Assembly (NCBI GenBank): GCA_028571685.1
Contig: CM053141.1
Location: forward strand, 71,781,833 to 71,845,832
DNA from: Heterohyrax brucei
Taxonomy: Eukaryota > Chordata > Mammalia > Hyracoidea > Procaviidae
DNA: 64,000 nucleotides
Reading direction: 5' to 3'
Shown here: positions 1 through 10,990 of the stretch, piece after piece
Layout of the letters: the number at the start of each line of letters is the position of its first letter
Position numbering within the stretch: position 1 is the first letter of the stretch
The notes under the pieces: model-generated
Seen by the model: the letters and a program-made list of their open reading frames with translations, nothing else
Database searches by the model: none
Told to the model about the DNA's origin: nothing
Position numbers and translations under genes: made by a program

Positions 1-602
1 ACCTCTAAATTCTCTATAAATTGGACCTAACTCGATGACAGTAGGTATTAGATTTTTTATAGCAGGACAATGATATTTTTCTAAGTTATAAATTGCATAG
101 GAAAACTTTCCCAAAGCCTAAATGTACTCATCAATTTTCTTTTGGATTCTATTTGGAAAACACTGGTATACAAAATATGGATTTAATTTTTTTTTTCCTT
201 TGGTGTTGTTTGTTTGAATATTCCTAGTAGCTAAGGCCTTTACACTTCTCATTTCTAATTTCTTGGAAAGGGACATTAGAGTCAATCCTTTCCAAGAATC
301 AGCAATCTCTATTTTTAGCCTCTGCTGATTAAGAACATATTATCTAATGGGAATGAATTTCAACTGAGTGTACCATTTACTTCTGAACTGAAGTTATGGA
401 GTTTCTATGATTCACACAGGAAATATTCTTGAAGGTATGCTAGCACAATAAATCACTCTTATTTGAGTTCACTGAGAAAGACTGTTGGATCAACTTTGGC
501 CAACTTTTTTTTTGAGTTGTATTTTTAGTTTGTGCTTTTCGAAGCAAATTCAGTTAAAATCAAATCTTATTTTATAAAAATTTCATACTGGTCGTATTAA
601 TC
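1..602. other. AT-rich unique sequence, no feature seen
   Basis: No open frame, RNA gene or recognised repeat is visible. Short T and A runs (for example near 188-200 and 505-515) are the only low-complexity features. Confidence 0.5.
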
Positions 603-757
603 TGAAAACCCTGGTGGCATAGTGGTTAAGTGCTAAGGTTGCTAACCAAAAGATTAGCAGTTCAAATCCACCAAGTGCTCCTGGGCGTTCCATAGGGCAG
701 TTCAACTCTGTCTTATAGGGTCACTTTGAGTCAGAATTGACTCAACAGTAGTGGTTT
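603..757 (+). mobile_element. tRNA-derived afrotherian SINE, sense
   Basis: The head 'aaaaccctggtggcatagtg' is followed by a tRNA-like B-box region ('agcagttcaaatccacc') and by the tail 'agtcagaattgactcaaca'. The tail is the complement of the 3' end of the RTE LINE found throughout the window, which implies RTE-dependent mobilisation. It ends in a T-rich run. No clear target-site duplication was found. Confidence 0.85.
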
Positions 758-1461
758 ATTTATTTTTTAAAATGTGAATCTATGAAATTGTTTCAACTAG
801 CAGTAATGAAACAGAGAAAAAAATATTAAGGACTAGAAAGAGATTAGCAGGAAATTATAATCCATATATATTTTTTTATAATCCATATTTTAAAACAAGA
901 AATCAACAGCATATCAAAGGCCAGTGGGATGTGGGCAGTGAGAAATAGTAAATGTTGAAAGTGGATGCTGAGGAGAGAAAAGGAAAGAGGATAATGACTA
1001 GACACAATTCCAGAGCTTTGTGGAAATGGGAAACAAAGAGGTGGAAAGAGGATAGAAATCTTGGAGAGAAGAGATCAAAAGTGTAAATGTCTCAGAAAAA
1101 AGAAGGGCAGAAATTACCATTAGTAAAATACTTGTATTGCCAAAATTTGTGGGAGACTGGGAAGAAAAAAAATATCAATAAACTCAGAACTAGTTTTGCC
1201 AATTTAGGCTCATGACAGTAGGAGGGAAAATAAAGGAGCAACAGCTGTTGTACCAATTTAAACAACAGGATAGAATTACAGGGGATGAGAAGACTCCAGG
1301 TCTTTAAAAAAGAAACAAAAGAAAGTAAAAGCAAGAAGAGTATCATTTTTCTCATCACAGAAGCAGGTGATACTCAAGGAGGAAAAAGTTTCTCAAGAAA
1401 AGGCAGCCAAGGCTGCAAGAGGAAGACAGGTAACAACCAAGGCACTTACTGTGGATGCCTT
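758..1461. other. Purine-rich unique stretch, no gene seen
   Basis: The stretch is A/G-rich on the + strand (for example 960-1090). The two overlapping small open frames here (88 and 61 codons) have low-complexity composition and no family similarity that I recognise, so I leave them out. Confidence 0.45.
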
Positions 1462-1785
1462 TGGTGTTAGATGCCACTGAGTAGGTTCTGACCCACAGAG
1501 ATCCTGTGCTCAACAGAACCAGACACCGTCCTGTCCTATGGCATTCTCACAATGGCTGTTAGGCTTGAGTCCATGTTGTAGCCACTGTGTCAGTACATGT
1601 TATTGAAGGTTTTCCTCTTTTTCACTCACCTCTACTAAGCATGATGTCCTTCTCCAGGGCCTGATCCCTCTTTGATAACATGTCCAAAGTATGTGAGAGC
1701 AAGTCTCACCATCATTGCTTCTAAGGAGTATTCTGGTTGTACTTCTTCCAAGACAGATTTGTTCATTCTTTTGGCAGTCTGTGGT

Positions 1786-2408
1786 TGTTTCAGTCAGCTA
1801 GTGCTGCTCTGATACAAATACCACAAGTGGATGGCTTTAGAAAATAAAAGTTTGTTTTTACACAGTTCAATAGGCTACAAGTCCAAATTCAGGATGTCTG
1901 CTCTCTAGGGTTGCTTGTGAGTCATACACGACTCAATGGCAGTACGTTTGGTTTTGGTTTGGGGCTCCAGAGGAAGATGTTCCCCTTTGTTGGCTCTGGA
2001 GGAAGTTCCTTGTGTTGCATCAGCCTTTGTTCAGGGAGCATCTTGGTGCAGGAAGATCAGGCCTGAAGGATGCTGTACTCCTGGTACCTTTGCTTGATGA
2101 TATGAGGTTCCCAGTTCTCAGTTGCTTCCTTTTCCTTTTATTTCTTGTAGGATAAAAGAGTAAAGAGTAGTATAAGCCAGACTCTAAGAAAACTCCCTTT
2201 ACATTAGAGCAGGGAGGTGACCTTAGGAAGGGATTTACAATCCCACCCTAATCCTCTCTTAATGTAAAACACCCTGTAAACCCCACACTAAGATTAAAAT
2301 TTGCAGCATAATAAAATCATAAAATGAAGGGCAGTCACAGAGTACAGAGAATCCAGACCCAGCAAAATACAGCACATATTTTTGGGGGACACAATCCAGT
2401 CCATGACA
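1786..2408 (-). mobile_element. Solo ERVL/MaLR-type LTR, antisense, inside RTE
   Basis: The + strand starts TGTTTCAGTC and ends CCATGACA, which are proper TG/CA termini. The flanks are GTGGT (1781-1785) and ATGGT (2409-2413), a 4-of-5 match consistent with the 5-bp duplication made by ERVL-class elements. RTE sequence is continuous across the insert, so the LTR is younger than the RTE. Four other LTRs of the same sequence group occur at 11174, 12762, 51850 and 56138. The body carries a SINE-tail fragment near 1897-1961. No internal retroviral genes are present. Confidence 0.75.
1897..1961 (+). mobile_element. SINE 3'-tail fragment inside the LTR
   Basis: The segment contains 'ctctagggttgcttgtgagt' followed by 'gactcaatggcag' and a T/G-rich end. 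This is the last ~60 bp of the afrotherian SINE, with no tRNA-like head. It interrupts the LTR near its antisense start. Confidence 0.6.
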
Positions 2409-3692
2409 ATGGTAAATTTATTTATTATGCTTCACCAGTACCATAATTCAAAGCTATCAGTTCTCCTTTGGTCTTTTTTATTCATTGCCCAGCTTTTGGA
2501 TGCATATGAGGTGACTAAAAATACCATGACTTGAGTCAGGCACGCTTTAGCCTTCAAGGTGACATCTTTGCTTTTCAGCACTTTGAAGAAATATTTTGGA
2601 GCAGATTCGCCCAGTGCACTGTGTCATTTAATTTCTTGATTGCTGCTTCCTTGAGTGTCAACCGTAAAACCAAGTAAAATGAACTGTTCAACAACTTTAA
2701 TCCTTTTTCTCTTTGGCATGATGGTACTCATTAGTTCACTTGTAAGGATTTGTGTTTTCTTTACTACAAGGTATAACTCATACATGAGGCTGTGATCTTT
2801 GCTCTTTGGGAGTGTTTTGAGTCTTCTTCACTTTCAGTAATTAAGGTTGTGTCTTTGCATGATGCAGGTTGTTAAAGAGCCTTCCCCAATCCTGATGCCC
2901 CATTGCTCTTCGTGTAGTTCAGCTTCTTGAATTATTTGCGCAGCATACGGGCTGACGAGGAATTGTGAAAGGATACACACCTTTCCTGACTTTAGCCCGT
3001 GTAGTATTCCCTTGTTCTATTTGATTGACTGCCTCTTGATCCTTGTACAGGTTAGTCATTAGCAATGTTATCTATAATTTGTTATGATCAATGAAATCTA
3101 ATGCCTTTGCATAGTCAATAGACCACAAACGTCTTTCTGATGTCCTCTGCTTTCAGCCAGATCATGAGATCAGCAATGATATATCCCTGATTTCACATCC
3201 TCTTCTGAAGCCAACTTGAATTTCTGGCTATTCCTTGTTGATATGCTAGTGCAGCTGCTTTTGAATTATTTTTATCAGGTTTGACTTGCATGTTGATAGT
3301 ACTGATATTGTTCCATAATTTCTACATTGGCTTGGATCACCTTTCTTGGCAATAGGCATAATATGTATCTCATCCAATCAGATAGCCAGGTAGCTGACTT
3401 CCAAATTTCTTGGCGTGTCTTGACAAATGAGCACTTCTGGTGCTTTATACATTTGTTCAAACATCTCAATTGCTTTTCCATCAATTCCTGGAGCCAATGC
3501 CTTCAATGTAGCTTGGACTTCCTCCTTCAATACCATTGGCTCCTAATCACATGCTGTTTCCTGAAATGGTTGAACATGGACCAATTCTTTTTTGATGTAG
3601 TGACTTGGTATATTCCTTCCATCTTCTTTTGATGCTTCCTGTGTCATTTAATCGACACAGCCTGGATGTTTTTCTTCAGCTCCCGTGTGAGT

Positions 3693-3885
3693 CTGTCAGT
3701 TTGTTATACTGCGGAAACGTGTGCATTACTGTGATACTAAAAGCTATGCAACCCAGTATTCAAATAATAGCAGGATCACCCGTGGCAGAAGGGTTTGGGC
3801 TGAGCTTCCAGACTGAGACAGCCTAGGTAGAAGGACACAGTGGTCTACTTATGAAAAGAATCAGCCAGTATGAATAACAGCAGAA
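3693..3885 (+). mobile_element. RTE 5'-end fragment, sense, head-to-head with the preceding copy
   Basis: 'cagtttgttatactgcgg' through 'gagacagcctaggtagaagg' matches the start of the RTE copies at 17831 and 26383 over about 190 bp. It is in opposite orientation to the adjoining RTE. It may be a 5' inversion from twin priming with loss of the intervening segment, or a separate insertion. Confidence 0.7.
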
Positions 3886-5560
3886 CTTGGAGAGGATGCT
3901 ACTTGGATTCGTCACAGCATCTATTGGCTACCTTCAGTCCTTTTCTCCTGAGACCCAGAAAGCACTCTTCCCTCTCTGCAAATTCTTTAAACAACAACTT
4001 TAAAGGACTCCAGATGGCTTTGAAAAACTTGAAAGTCATCCAAGGCGTATTGTAGGCCTTTGCAGACACCCCATGCAGAGCCAGTCTGAAAACTATAGAT
4101 TTTCTGTTTGTATTATGTCCTGGAGATGAGCAACAGGACCAGCCAAAAAAAAAGTAAAAAATTAAAAATGAGTCAGCCCAGTCCATGTTCACTCAGAAGG
4201 AAAAGAACAACACGAATTCCGCAGCCCCACTGGCCCTGGTGTGCCTCTCTCTCTGTGCCCTGCCTGGCCTTGCTATAGGCAGAAAACAAACATCACAGAG
4301 ATCGCTCAATAACTCGTTTTCTGGTTCTCAGATGTCATTTTATAGCCCACTTCTTCAGTAGATTTACTGTATTTGAATAGGAAATTTAACCCAATGTGGC
4401 TTCACTGAAAATATATTAGAGTCATAGACCCAGCCAATTTAGCCTAGATTTCCCTCTAGATCTGTTAAAAAGATCGTTATCAGTTATTTACGGAAAGTAA
4501 ATCTCTGAAAGGATTTAGGTTGGAATGACTTTAACAATAGCTAAAAGTGTAAGTGGATTGCGTAAAACTAAATTTTATAGTCTCTTTATCAAGGAATAAA
4601 GTGATTACAAACAGACGTATAGGCTAAGGGTCATTTGGAGTCATTTCTTTCTTAAGAATAAATAATGTAATGATTTAAGATAGTATCAAAATGTAAGAAC
4701 TTTGACAAATACTGTAAATTCACCTGTGGATTCACATTCTAGAAAATGTGAGGGGGGTGCACAGTGAGGAAATGAGAGAGGAAAAAAATGTTCTTTTGAT
4801 GTGTTGACTGATTTATAACAAGATGATTTGTTTCAAAAATATAGTTTTCAGTCTTCTCAGCCCCTCTATCGGCAGACAGGCTGACAGGAAAGAACATGCG
4901 GGGTGACTTTGTAAGAGAAGGAGTGGGTATAAAGGCTTAGGGGATACATGAGTGTTACTTTTTCTGGTACTTAAACTTATGGGCAGATATTTTTAGTACC
5001 AATTCAACATCAGTGCATGTTATATTCCATCTGCGGATGTGAGACACAAGGGACGGATACTTAGACTGGTTCAGTTAGCAGTGTTCACACATCTAATGAT
5101 CCTTGTCTTGGAGTCAATTTTCAACCCCTTCCAGGACACTTAGATGTCAGGATTTTTGTAATAAATATGTTATCATATAAAATGATAGAGTATGATACAA
5201 CATATTATAATATGTTGTATTCCATGCTCATAGAAATATAGTAACATGAGTTTTATAGTAATGTCAGTCATTTAGTTGAATAAAAAGATGCAATGACATC
5301 CTCCTGTCACCACAGAGGATCCCTCTTTGCACTCCAATAAAACACCATCGGAGATCCTTGGAACAGTCATCAGGTCATGAGAAAGATGCGGTGTGAACAA
5401 CATTGCTATTTATTTTTCACTAAATCTATGTGCAAGAAGGTTTTCAAGGGACTCAAAGCAGCTTACAGATTCAGACAGACCTCAAAGCACATGTTGGTTG
5501 TCAATAGTATAGGATTATCATCAAAAGCGGATTAGACACCAGCAGAAATTTCTCTATGTA
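3886..5560. other. Unique sequence, no gene seen
   Basis: No recognised repeat apart from the short palindrome listed separately. The 97-codon minus-strand frame at 3899-4192 has no recognisable family motif. Confidence 0.45.
5195..5220. repeat. 26-bp perfect AT-rich palindrome
   Basis: The half-site ATACAACATATTA is followed immediately by its exact reverse complement, with no spacer. It could extrude a cruciform or be the remnant of a palindromic transposon end. No function can be assigned. Confidence 0.8.
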
Positions 5561-5912
5561 CTTCTTGTTAGATGCCAGCAACTCACCTTAGACTTGTAGC
5601 AACCTTATGTACAACAGAACAAATCACAGCCCAGTCCTGTGCCACCCTCACAATGGTTGTTGTGCTTGAGCCCATTGTTGCAGTCACTGTGTCAGTTCAT
5701 CTTGGTGAGGGTCTTTCTCTTTTCCAGTGACCCTCTACCAAGCAGGATGTCCTTCTTCTGAAAATATGCCCAAAGTGAGTGAGATGAAACCTCACCTATC
5801 CTCACTTCTAAGAGGGATTCTGGGTAACTATTTCCAAGACAAATTAGTTTGTTCATCTGGAGTCCATGATGTATTCAATATTCTTTACCCAAACTATAAT
5901 TCAAATGGATCT
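5561..5912 (-). mobile_element. RTE 3'-end fragment, antisense
   Basis: 'cttgttagatgccagcaact' begins the complement of the RTE 3' terminus and the match continues to 'attctttacccaaactataa'. This is a typical severely 5'-truncated LINE copy of about 350 bp. It runs into a CA/TA microsatellite. Confidence 0.8.
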
Positions 5913-5922
5913 ATTCTTTGGT

Positions 5923-5987
5923 CAAATACACACACACATACACACACCCCATATACCATGGCATATATGGTATATATACACACATAG
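5923..5987. repeat. CA/TA microsatellite
   Basis: Interrupted ACAC and ATAT dinucleotide tracts lie immediately 5' of a SINE. The 86-codon frame that crosses it owes its HTHTHT run to the repeat and is not a gene. Confidence 0.85.
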
Positions 5988-6152
5988 GAAACCCTGATGG
6001 CATAGTGGGTTAAGTGCTACATCTGCTAACAAAAGGTCCTCAGGTCAAATCTGCCAGGTGCTCCTTGGAAACTCTGTGGGACAGTTCTGCTTTATCTTAT
6101 AGGGTCTCTATGAGTTGGGCCCCACTCTACACCAGTGGGTTTCTGTTTTTTT
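5988..6152 (+). mobile_element. tRNA-derived SINE, sense
   Basis: The head 'ggaaaccctgatggcatagt', the middle 'gtgctccttggaaactctg' and the tail 'gggtctctatgagttggg' are all recognisable. The copy sits between two microsatellites and forms an inverted pair with the SINE at 6226. Confidence 0.85.
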
Positions 6153-6159
6153 AAAAGAA

Positions 6160-6225
6160 TACACATATATGTATATATACCATATACATCATATAACACA
6201 CACACACACAATATATATATTAAAT
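6160..6225. repeat. TA/CA microsatellite
   Basis: Alternating ATAT and CACA tracts separate two SINEs of opposite orientation. Confidence 0.85.
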
Positions 6226-6384
6226 TAAAAAAGCCATTGCCATCAAGTTGATTCTGAATCATAGAGACCCTAGAGAACAGAGTAGAACTGCCCCATAGAG
6301 TTTCCTAGGAGCACCTGGTGGATTCAAACTGTTGATCTTTGGCTAGCAGCCATAGCACTTAACCATTACACCACCATGGTTTCC
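6226..6384 (-). mobile_element. tRNA-derived SINE, antisense
   Basis: It starts with the complement of the tail ('gccatcaagttgattctga') and ends with the complement of the head ('caccaccatggtttcc'). Together with the copy at 5988 it makes a ~160-bp inverted repeat around a 73-bp spacer. Confidence 0.85.
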
Positions 6385-6760
6385 TCCCTATATGAGAGAT
6401 AAAAGCCACCTTTACCTATGACTTTTTGAGTAATCCAACATATCACAGTACATGAATATAATAGCAAGAGGAAAATGAAAGTTTTGCCATCAGCTTTTGT
6501 GAAGCAAGGACAATGTTTACTTAATTTCAGTCACAATTCACTATCGCAAGTTTTGCACCTCCTAAAATCACCTGCACTTCTATTAATTATTTCCTCTAAA
6601 TGGATTCATTTTATTTTTGCTTAAATAAATTTATTTAACACAAAACTAAATACAATGAAAATAAACTACTGCCATTAAATTCTGGCTAGATATTGTTGCC
6701 TAAGCATGTGACCCCAGTCGTGTCCTCACTCCACTAAACAGAAAAAAATAACAGGTGTTA
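6385..6760. other. Unique spacer, no feature seen
   Basis: AT-rich sequence without recognised repeats or open frames. Its last bases (6753-6760, aggtgtta) are the left target-site duplication of the next SINE. Confidence 0.5.
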
Positions 6761-6932
6761 TATGTTAAAGGGAAGCCTGATAGTACAGTCATTAAGAGCT
6801 TGCTGCTAATCAAAAGGTAGCAATTTGAATCCACTAGCTGCTCTTTGGAAAGCCTACAGGGTAGTTCTTCTACATCTATAGAGTCCCTACGAGTCAAAAT
6901 CAACTCAGTGACTACAAATTGTTAGTTTGGTT
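6761..6932 (+). mobile_element. tRNA-derived SINE, sense, with target-site duplication
   Basis: A SINE head ('gggaagcctgatagtacag') and tail ('acgagtcaaaatcaactcag') are flanked by aggtgtta at 6753-6760 and 6933-6940. This supports target-primed insertion. Confidence 0.82.
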
Positions 6933-6940
6933 AGGTGTTA

Positions 6941-7548
6941 AGGACTACCACTAAGTGGAAACTTTTTCCTGGAAACAGATGGGTATACTAGAGAACTAAA
7001 AGACTATGACAAGGCTGTTTAACACCTGATTCTAGAATCACTTGTAAGCATTTGATTAGTAACAAAATCACCTCCTGTAACCTCCCAGCAGGCCTCCCAC
7101 ACATAGAAACCTTGAGGTCAAAAAGAGTATTCGGTGTCAGTGCGATTGGAAGTTCCACATCTGAGTCCTACCTGACAGGAGACAGATGGACTCTACATGG
7201 GCTATCAGACACAGATCAGCCACAACGTCACCACAGCTGCATCCCTGACAATGGATGGGAAAGGATAACTACTGGAGCAAGGCTGCCTCCTAAGGACATG
7301 CTGAGAGGTGGATCACCGAGAAAGACAGCCATTTTTCTCCAGCTTCCAGCCTTTGTCTCACAGAGGAGCTTATGAACCACTTTTAGGACGAGGAGTTAGA
7401 AGATAAAAGAAACTTTTACAAACATGAATATTCCCTGACCACTTTATCCCCGTCTTACTTTTTCAACTTTTCCTGCTTAATTATATTCCATAGCACTTAT
7501 CACCTCTGACACTGAATATATTTTACTTACTACATATTATATGCATAC
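6941..7548. other. Unique sequence, no gene seen
   Basis: The 107-codon + frame at 7052-7375 shows no domain I recognise, no upstream promoter signal and no splice context. I regard it as a chance open frame. Confidence 0.45.
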
Positions 7549-8575
7549 ATGTTGTTGTCATTAGATGCCATCAATTTGGCTCCAACATATAGTGACCCAT
7601 GTACAACAGAAGAACTCTGCCCGGTTCTGTCCCCTCACAATTAACTGGTTTGCCATGTTGAGACCCTTGTTACAGCCACTGTGTCAGTCCATTTCCTTGA
7701 GGGTTTGCTTTTATTTTTGCTGACCTTCTACTAAGTGTGATGTCCTTTTTTAGGGACTAGTCCCTCCTTGATTACAAACCCAAAACATGTGAGACAAAAT
7801 CTTGCCATCTTCACTTCTAAGGAACATTTCTGGCTATGCTTCTTCCAAGACAGATCTGTTCCTTCCTCTGGTGGTCCATTATATATTCAAAATTCTTCAC
7901 TAATGAAGTAATTCAAAGGCACCAATTCTTTGCTCCTTCTTATTCAACTGAAAACACCATGGTCAAGTGCACCTTAGTCCTCAAAGTGACACCTTTGTTT
8001 TTTATTACTTTAAAGAGTTGCTTTGCAGTGGATTTGCCCAATACAGTAAGTCATTTGATTACTTGACTGTTGCTTTCACAGACATTGATTGTGGATCCAG
8101 TAAAATGAAATCTTTACAACTTCATTCTTCTTTCTCCACTTATCATGATGTTGCTTATTGGCCTAGTTGTGAGGATTTTTGTTTTCTTTATGTTGAGGTG
8201 TAACCTATACTGAAGACTGTAGTCTTTTGTATCACCTGTGTGTCTACCTCAAGTTGTTAACAAGTCTCTGTTCAAGCCTCAGGTCATGCTCTTCTTTCCA
8301 TAGTCAAGCTTCTCAGATTGGTTGCTCAGTGTACAGACTGACTAAGTATGCTGAAAAGACACCACCCTGATGTGCACATTTCCTGACTTTAAACCATAAA
8401 ATATCCCCTCATTCTGTTCAAATAACTATCTCATAATGTATATACAGGTTCCTCATGGAGACTATTTAATGTTCTGGAACTCTCATTCTTTACAATGTTC
8501 TAATTCACATAGTTTCTATTTTTGCACCGTCAATAAAGTGCAGATAGCCATCTTTCTGGTAGTTTTTTTTTCTTT
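7549..8575 (-). mobile_element. RTE LINE 3' third, antisense
   Basis: It starts with the complement of the (AAC)n end ('tgttgtcattagatgcc') and proceeds through 'agtgtgatgtcctttttta', 'ccaagacagatctgttcc' and 'aatgaaatctttacaactt' to 'atagccatctttctggta', about the RT motif-A region. It is 5'-truncated and carries many small deletions and stops. Confidence 0.87.
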
Positions 8576-8664
8576 TCCTGGTGTATCTATACATAAAATT
8601 ATATATTTGCATTTGTTTCTCTGTTTATTGATGGATGAATTTATTGTCTCCACTACTGAAGTGT

Positions 8665-8742
8665 ATGCCTAGAGTACAAGTATTTTTCTCTATTTCATTG
8701 ACATCATATCCATAGCCACTAGGAGAGTATCCAGAACATGCC
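8665..8742 (+). repeat. Possible L2 3'-tail remnant
   Basis: 'cctagagtacaag' and 'agccactaggagagtatcca' resemble the L2 3' end pattern. The match is weak and short. Confidence 0.3.
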
Positions 8743-8744
8743 AA

Positions 8745-8923
8745 CCAAACCCAAAGTTGTCAAGTAGATTAGGACTCATAGAGACTCCATAGCATTTCCA
8801 AGGCTATAAATCTCTGTGGGAGCAGACTGCCACATCTTTCTCCATTGGAGCCAATGTTGGTTTCAAAATATGGACCTTTTGGTTAGCAGGCAATCATTGT
8901 AACCACTGTGCCACCTCGGCTCC
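8745..8923 (-). mobile_element. Longer-form SINE, antisense
   Basis: The complement of the tail ('gtagattaggactcatagag') is followed by an extra block, 'gggagcagactgccacatct', before the head complement ('tgtgccacctcggctcc'). The same extra ~40-bp block is seen in the copies at 10991, 15541 and 43153, so this is a separate subfamily from the short form. Confidence 0.8.
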
Positions 8924-8934
8924 TTTATCTAGCA

Positions 8935-9650
8935 CACTGTTATTGAGTCTCTTCTGGCTCACAGGGGCCTATGAACAACAGAAAGAAACACTGTCAGTCC
9001 TGTACCATCCTCATGGTCATTGTTATACTTTATCTCATTGTTGCAGCCACAGTGTCAATCCACCTTGTTATAGGTCTTCCTCTTTTTCACTGCCTTTCTA
9101 TTTTACCAAGCATGATGTTCTTCAGAGACTGATCCTGACCACATGTCCAAATTATTGGGACCAACTGTTGCCATCCTTGCTTCTTAAGAGCCCTCTAGCT
9201 GTACTTCTTCCAAGACAGATTTGTTCATTCTCATGACAGGCCATGGTATATTCAACATTCTTTGACGTCATAACCCAAAGGTTCTGATTCTTCTTTGGTT
9301 TTTCTTAGTCATTTCCTGCCTTTCACATGCATATGAAGCAATTGAGAACACTATAGCTTGGGCCATGGATACCTTAATCCTCAAGGTGACACCGTTGTTT
9401 TTTGATACTGTTAAAGAAGTGTTTACAGGAATTTGTCCAATGCAATGTGTTGTCTGATTTCTTGACTGCCACCTCCAGAGTGTTGATTCAAGCAAAATGA
9501 AATCCTTGACAATCAGTCTCTTCTCTGTTTTTCATGATGTTGTTTACTGGTACAGTTACGAGAATTTTTGTTTTATTTATGTTGAGATGTAATTTATATT
9601 GAAGCCTGTAGTCTTCCATCGTCATCAGTAATTTCTTCAAGTCTCTTCAC
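8935..9650 (-). mobile_element. RTE LINE 3' end, antisense
   Basis: The match runs from 'gttattgagtctcttctgg' to 'aagtctcttcactttcagca'. The minus-strand 75-codon frame at 9268-9495 still reads FSIASYACE and RRIRTFGL, matching the conserved 'SIASYACE...RRIDAFEL' segment of the RTE C-terminal region seen in other copies. This is the second of two RTE 3' ends in the same orientation within 1.4 kb. Confidence 0.85.
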
Positions 9651-9705
9651 TTTCAGCAAGCACAAAGTAGGTGTTAAATAAATATTTAATGGAATAATTG
9701 GTCTG
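9651..9705 (+). repeat. L2-like 3' tail
   Basis: 'aagtaggtgttaaataaata' followed by 'tttaatgg' matches the terminal 'AGTAGGTGCTCAATAAAT' pattern of L2/MIR 3' ends. Confidence 0.5.
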
Positions 9706-10193
9706 TAGAAAGCAGTTAGAGAAAAGAGATGTCAAACTGTAAACATGAATATTTGTAAAAATCAGTTCATTTTTTTTTTGGCATAATATATGATTCAATG
9801 TGAGAAATGTGTTTTTGTTGCCTGAAATAACAAAATTGTTAGCATAGAGTTTGAGATGAATTATTATTGTTAATGCAGATCTGATGTTTCTGTCTTGTCA
9901 CAGCCTTTTGGAAGAAAGTTAACAACAAGTTTTCCAATAAGCATCATTGACTTGTCATGTTTTAAAGTAACTGACATTCTTGGTCATCTGTAAGGGAATG
10001 ACAAAATGGATCCATCTGCCAGCAGTGAAACTTTCATACATGTGTGCCTAAGTAGAGCCTGGGCCCTGTTTGGCAAGCTGAAATGAGACAATAAGGCAGG
10101 AAGAAGAAATTCTTTGTACAGGATATTTCCGATGAAACATTAGCTCTATGAGCTTATAATGGGTATTCACAGAGAAGAAAACGGGAGGTTATG
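9706..10193. other. Unique sequence, no gene seen
   Basis: No recognised repeat or credible open frame. Confidence 0.45.
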
Positions 10194-10203
10194 TGGTCAA
10201 ATA

Positions 10204-10445
10204 GAGCCCTGGGAGGCACAAATAGTAAAGCACTAAGCTGCTTATCAAAAGTTGACAGTTCAAATCTGCACAGAAGTGCCTCTGAGAAAAGATCTGGTGA
10301 TATACTTCCTAAAGCACAGTTCTATTCTGGTACAGTATCACTATGAGTCAGATTAGGCTGGACAGCCCACTAGCTCAAGCCCACTGCTATGGAGTCTATT
10401 CTGACTCATAGCAACTGGATAGCAACATTTTCTTTTTTTTTAATA
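10204..10445 (+). mobile_element. SINE with inverted tail, inside one 10-bp duplication
   Basis: A SINE of the variant with 'ctggtgatatacttc' in its middle ends in the usual sense tail ('tcactatgagtcagatt'). The complement of the same tail follows ('ctattctgactcatagc'), then a T-run. The whole 242-bp unit is bounded by tggtcaaata at 10194-10203 and 10446-10455. Both tail orientations therefore arrived together, or the second piece landed inside the first. Confidence 0.75.
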
Positions 10446-10455
10446 TGGTCAAATA

Positions 10456-10990
10456 AGTTGGCCATACTCTGAACTAAACAAAGTCAGGCAGGCTAATACA
10501 AAGCTTTAATAGGCCAATGTGGCAGTTTTTCCCAGGTGTGTTTCAAGACAGAACTGCAGCCCTCTCCCCATTACTCCAGGAGACAACGGAATTTGTAATC
10601 CAAGAGGCTCACTTGGGAAGCCTTGAGGCATCTCTGTAGATTTCTGGAGAATGCTTCCAGATGACTTTGCTGGAATGAGATACAGAGAGCTGACTCTGAA
10701 GGACAAAAGTCAGAGACTGTAGTTATGTGCACCACCAAACTCAGCCAACAACCTCACCAGGCCAATGCCAGCATTTTGTACAGCAGTGTACAGCAATACT
10801 GTCTGTTCTGTTGACTAATAAAACAGAAAAATAATGAACCATGTTCTGAATTCCACTTGTCTACAACTTTCACCAGATAATTTTCTGGCTCTTATATTCC
10901 TTATTTGTTAACAAACGGAGTTAGGTGAAGCAGTCTTTAAAGTTCCCTCCGACTCTGACACTTAATAATTAAGTGGCTTTGGATATCTGA
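10456..10990. other. Unique sequence, no gene seen
   Basis: The 66-codon minus frame at 10506-10706 has no recognised motif. No repeat is identified. Confidence 0.4.

Larger units (their letters stand above)
1462..3692 (-). mobile_element. RTE-clade LINE, antisense, 5'-incomplete, split by an LTR
   Basis: Reading left to right, the sequence is the complement of the RTE 3' end ('ggtgttagatgccactgag', 'agcatgatgtccttctcca', 'agacagatttgttcattc') and runs back through the reverse-transcriptase region to about the middle of the element. It is interrupted at 1786-2408 by an ERVL-type LTR and resumes at 2409 with 'cttcaccagtaccataattc'. A short deletion lies near 3643. All frames are broken. It abuts a sense 5'-end fragment at 3693 in head-to-head arrangement. 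Confidence 0.88.

Noticed and set aside
603-757. tRNA-like A/B box in SINE heads as tRNA genes
   Set aside because: No cloverleaf can be completed, and the head always continues into the RTE-type tail, so these are SINEs rather than tRNA genes.
5727-5987. 86-codon + frame with HTHTHT run
   Set aside because: Built from an antisense RTE fragment and a CA microsatellite.
7052-7375. 107-codon + frame as a small gene
   Set aside because: No recognised domain or flanking signals.
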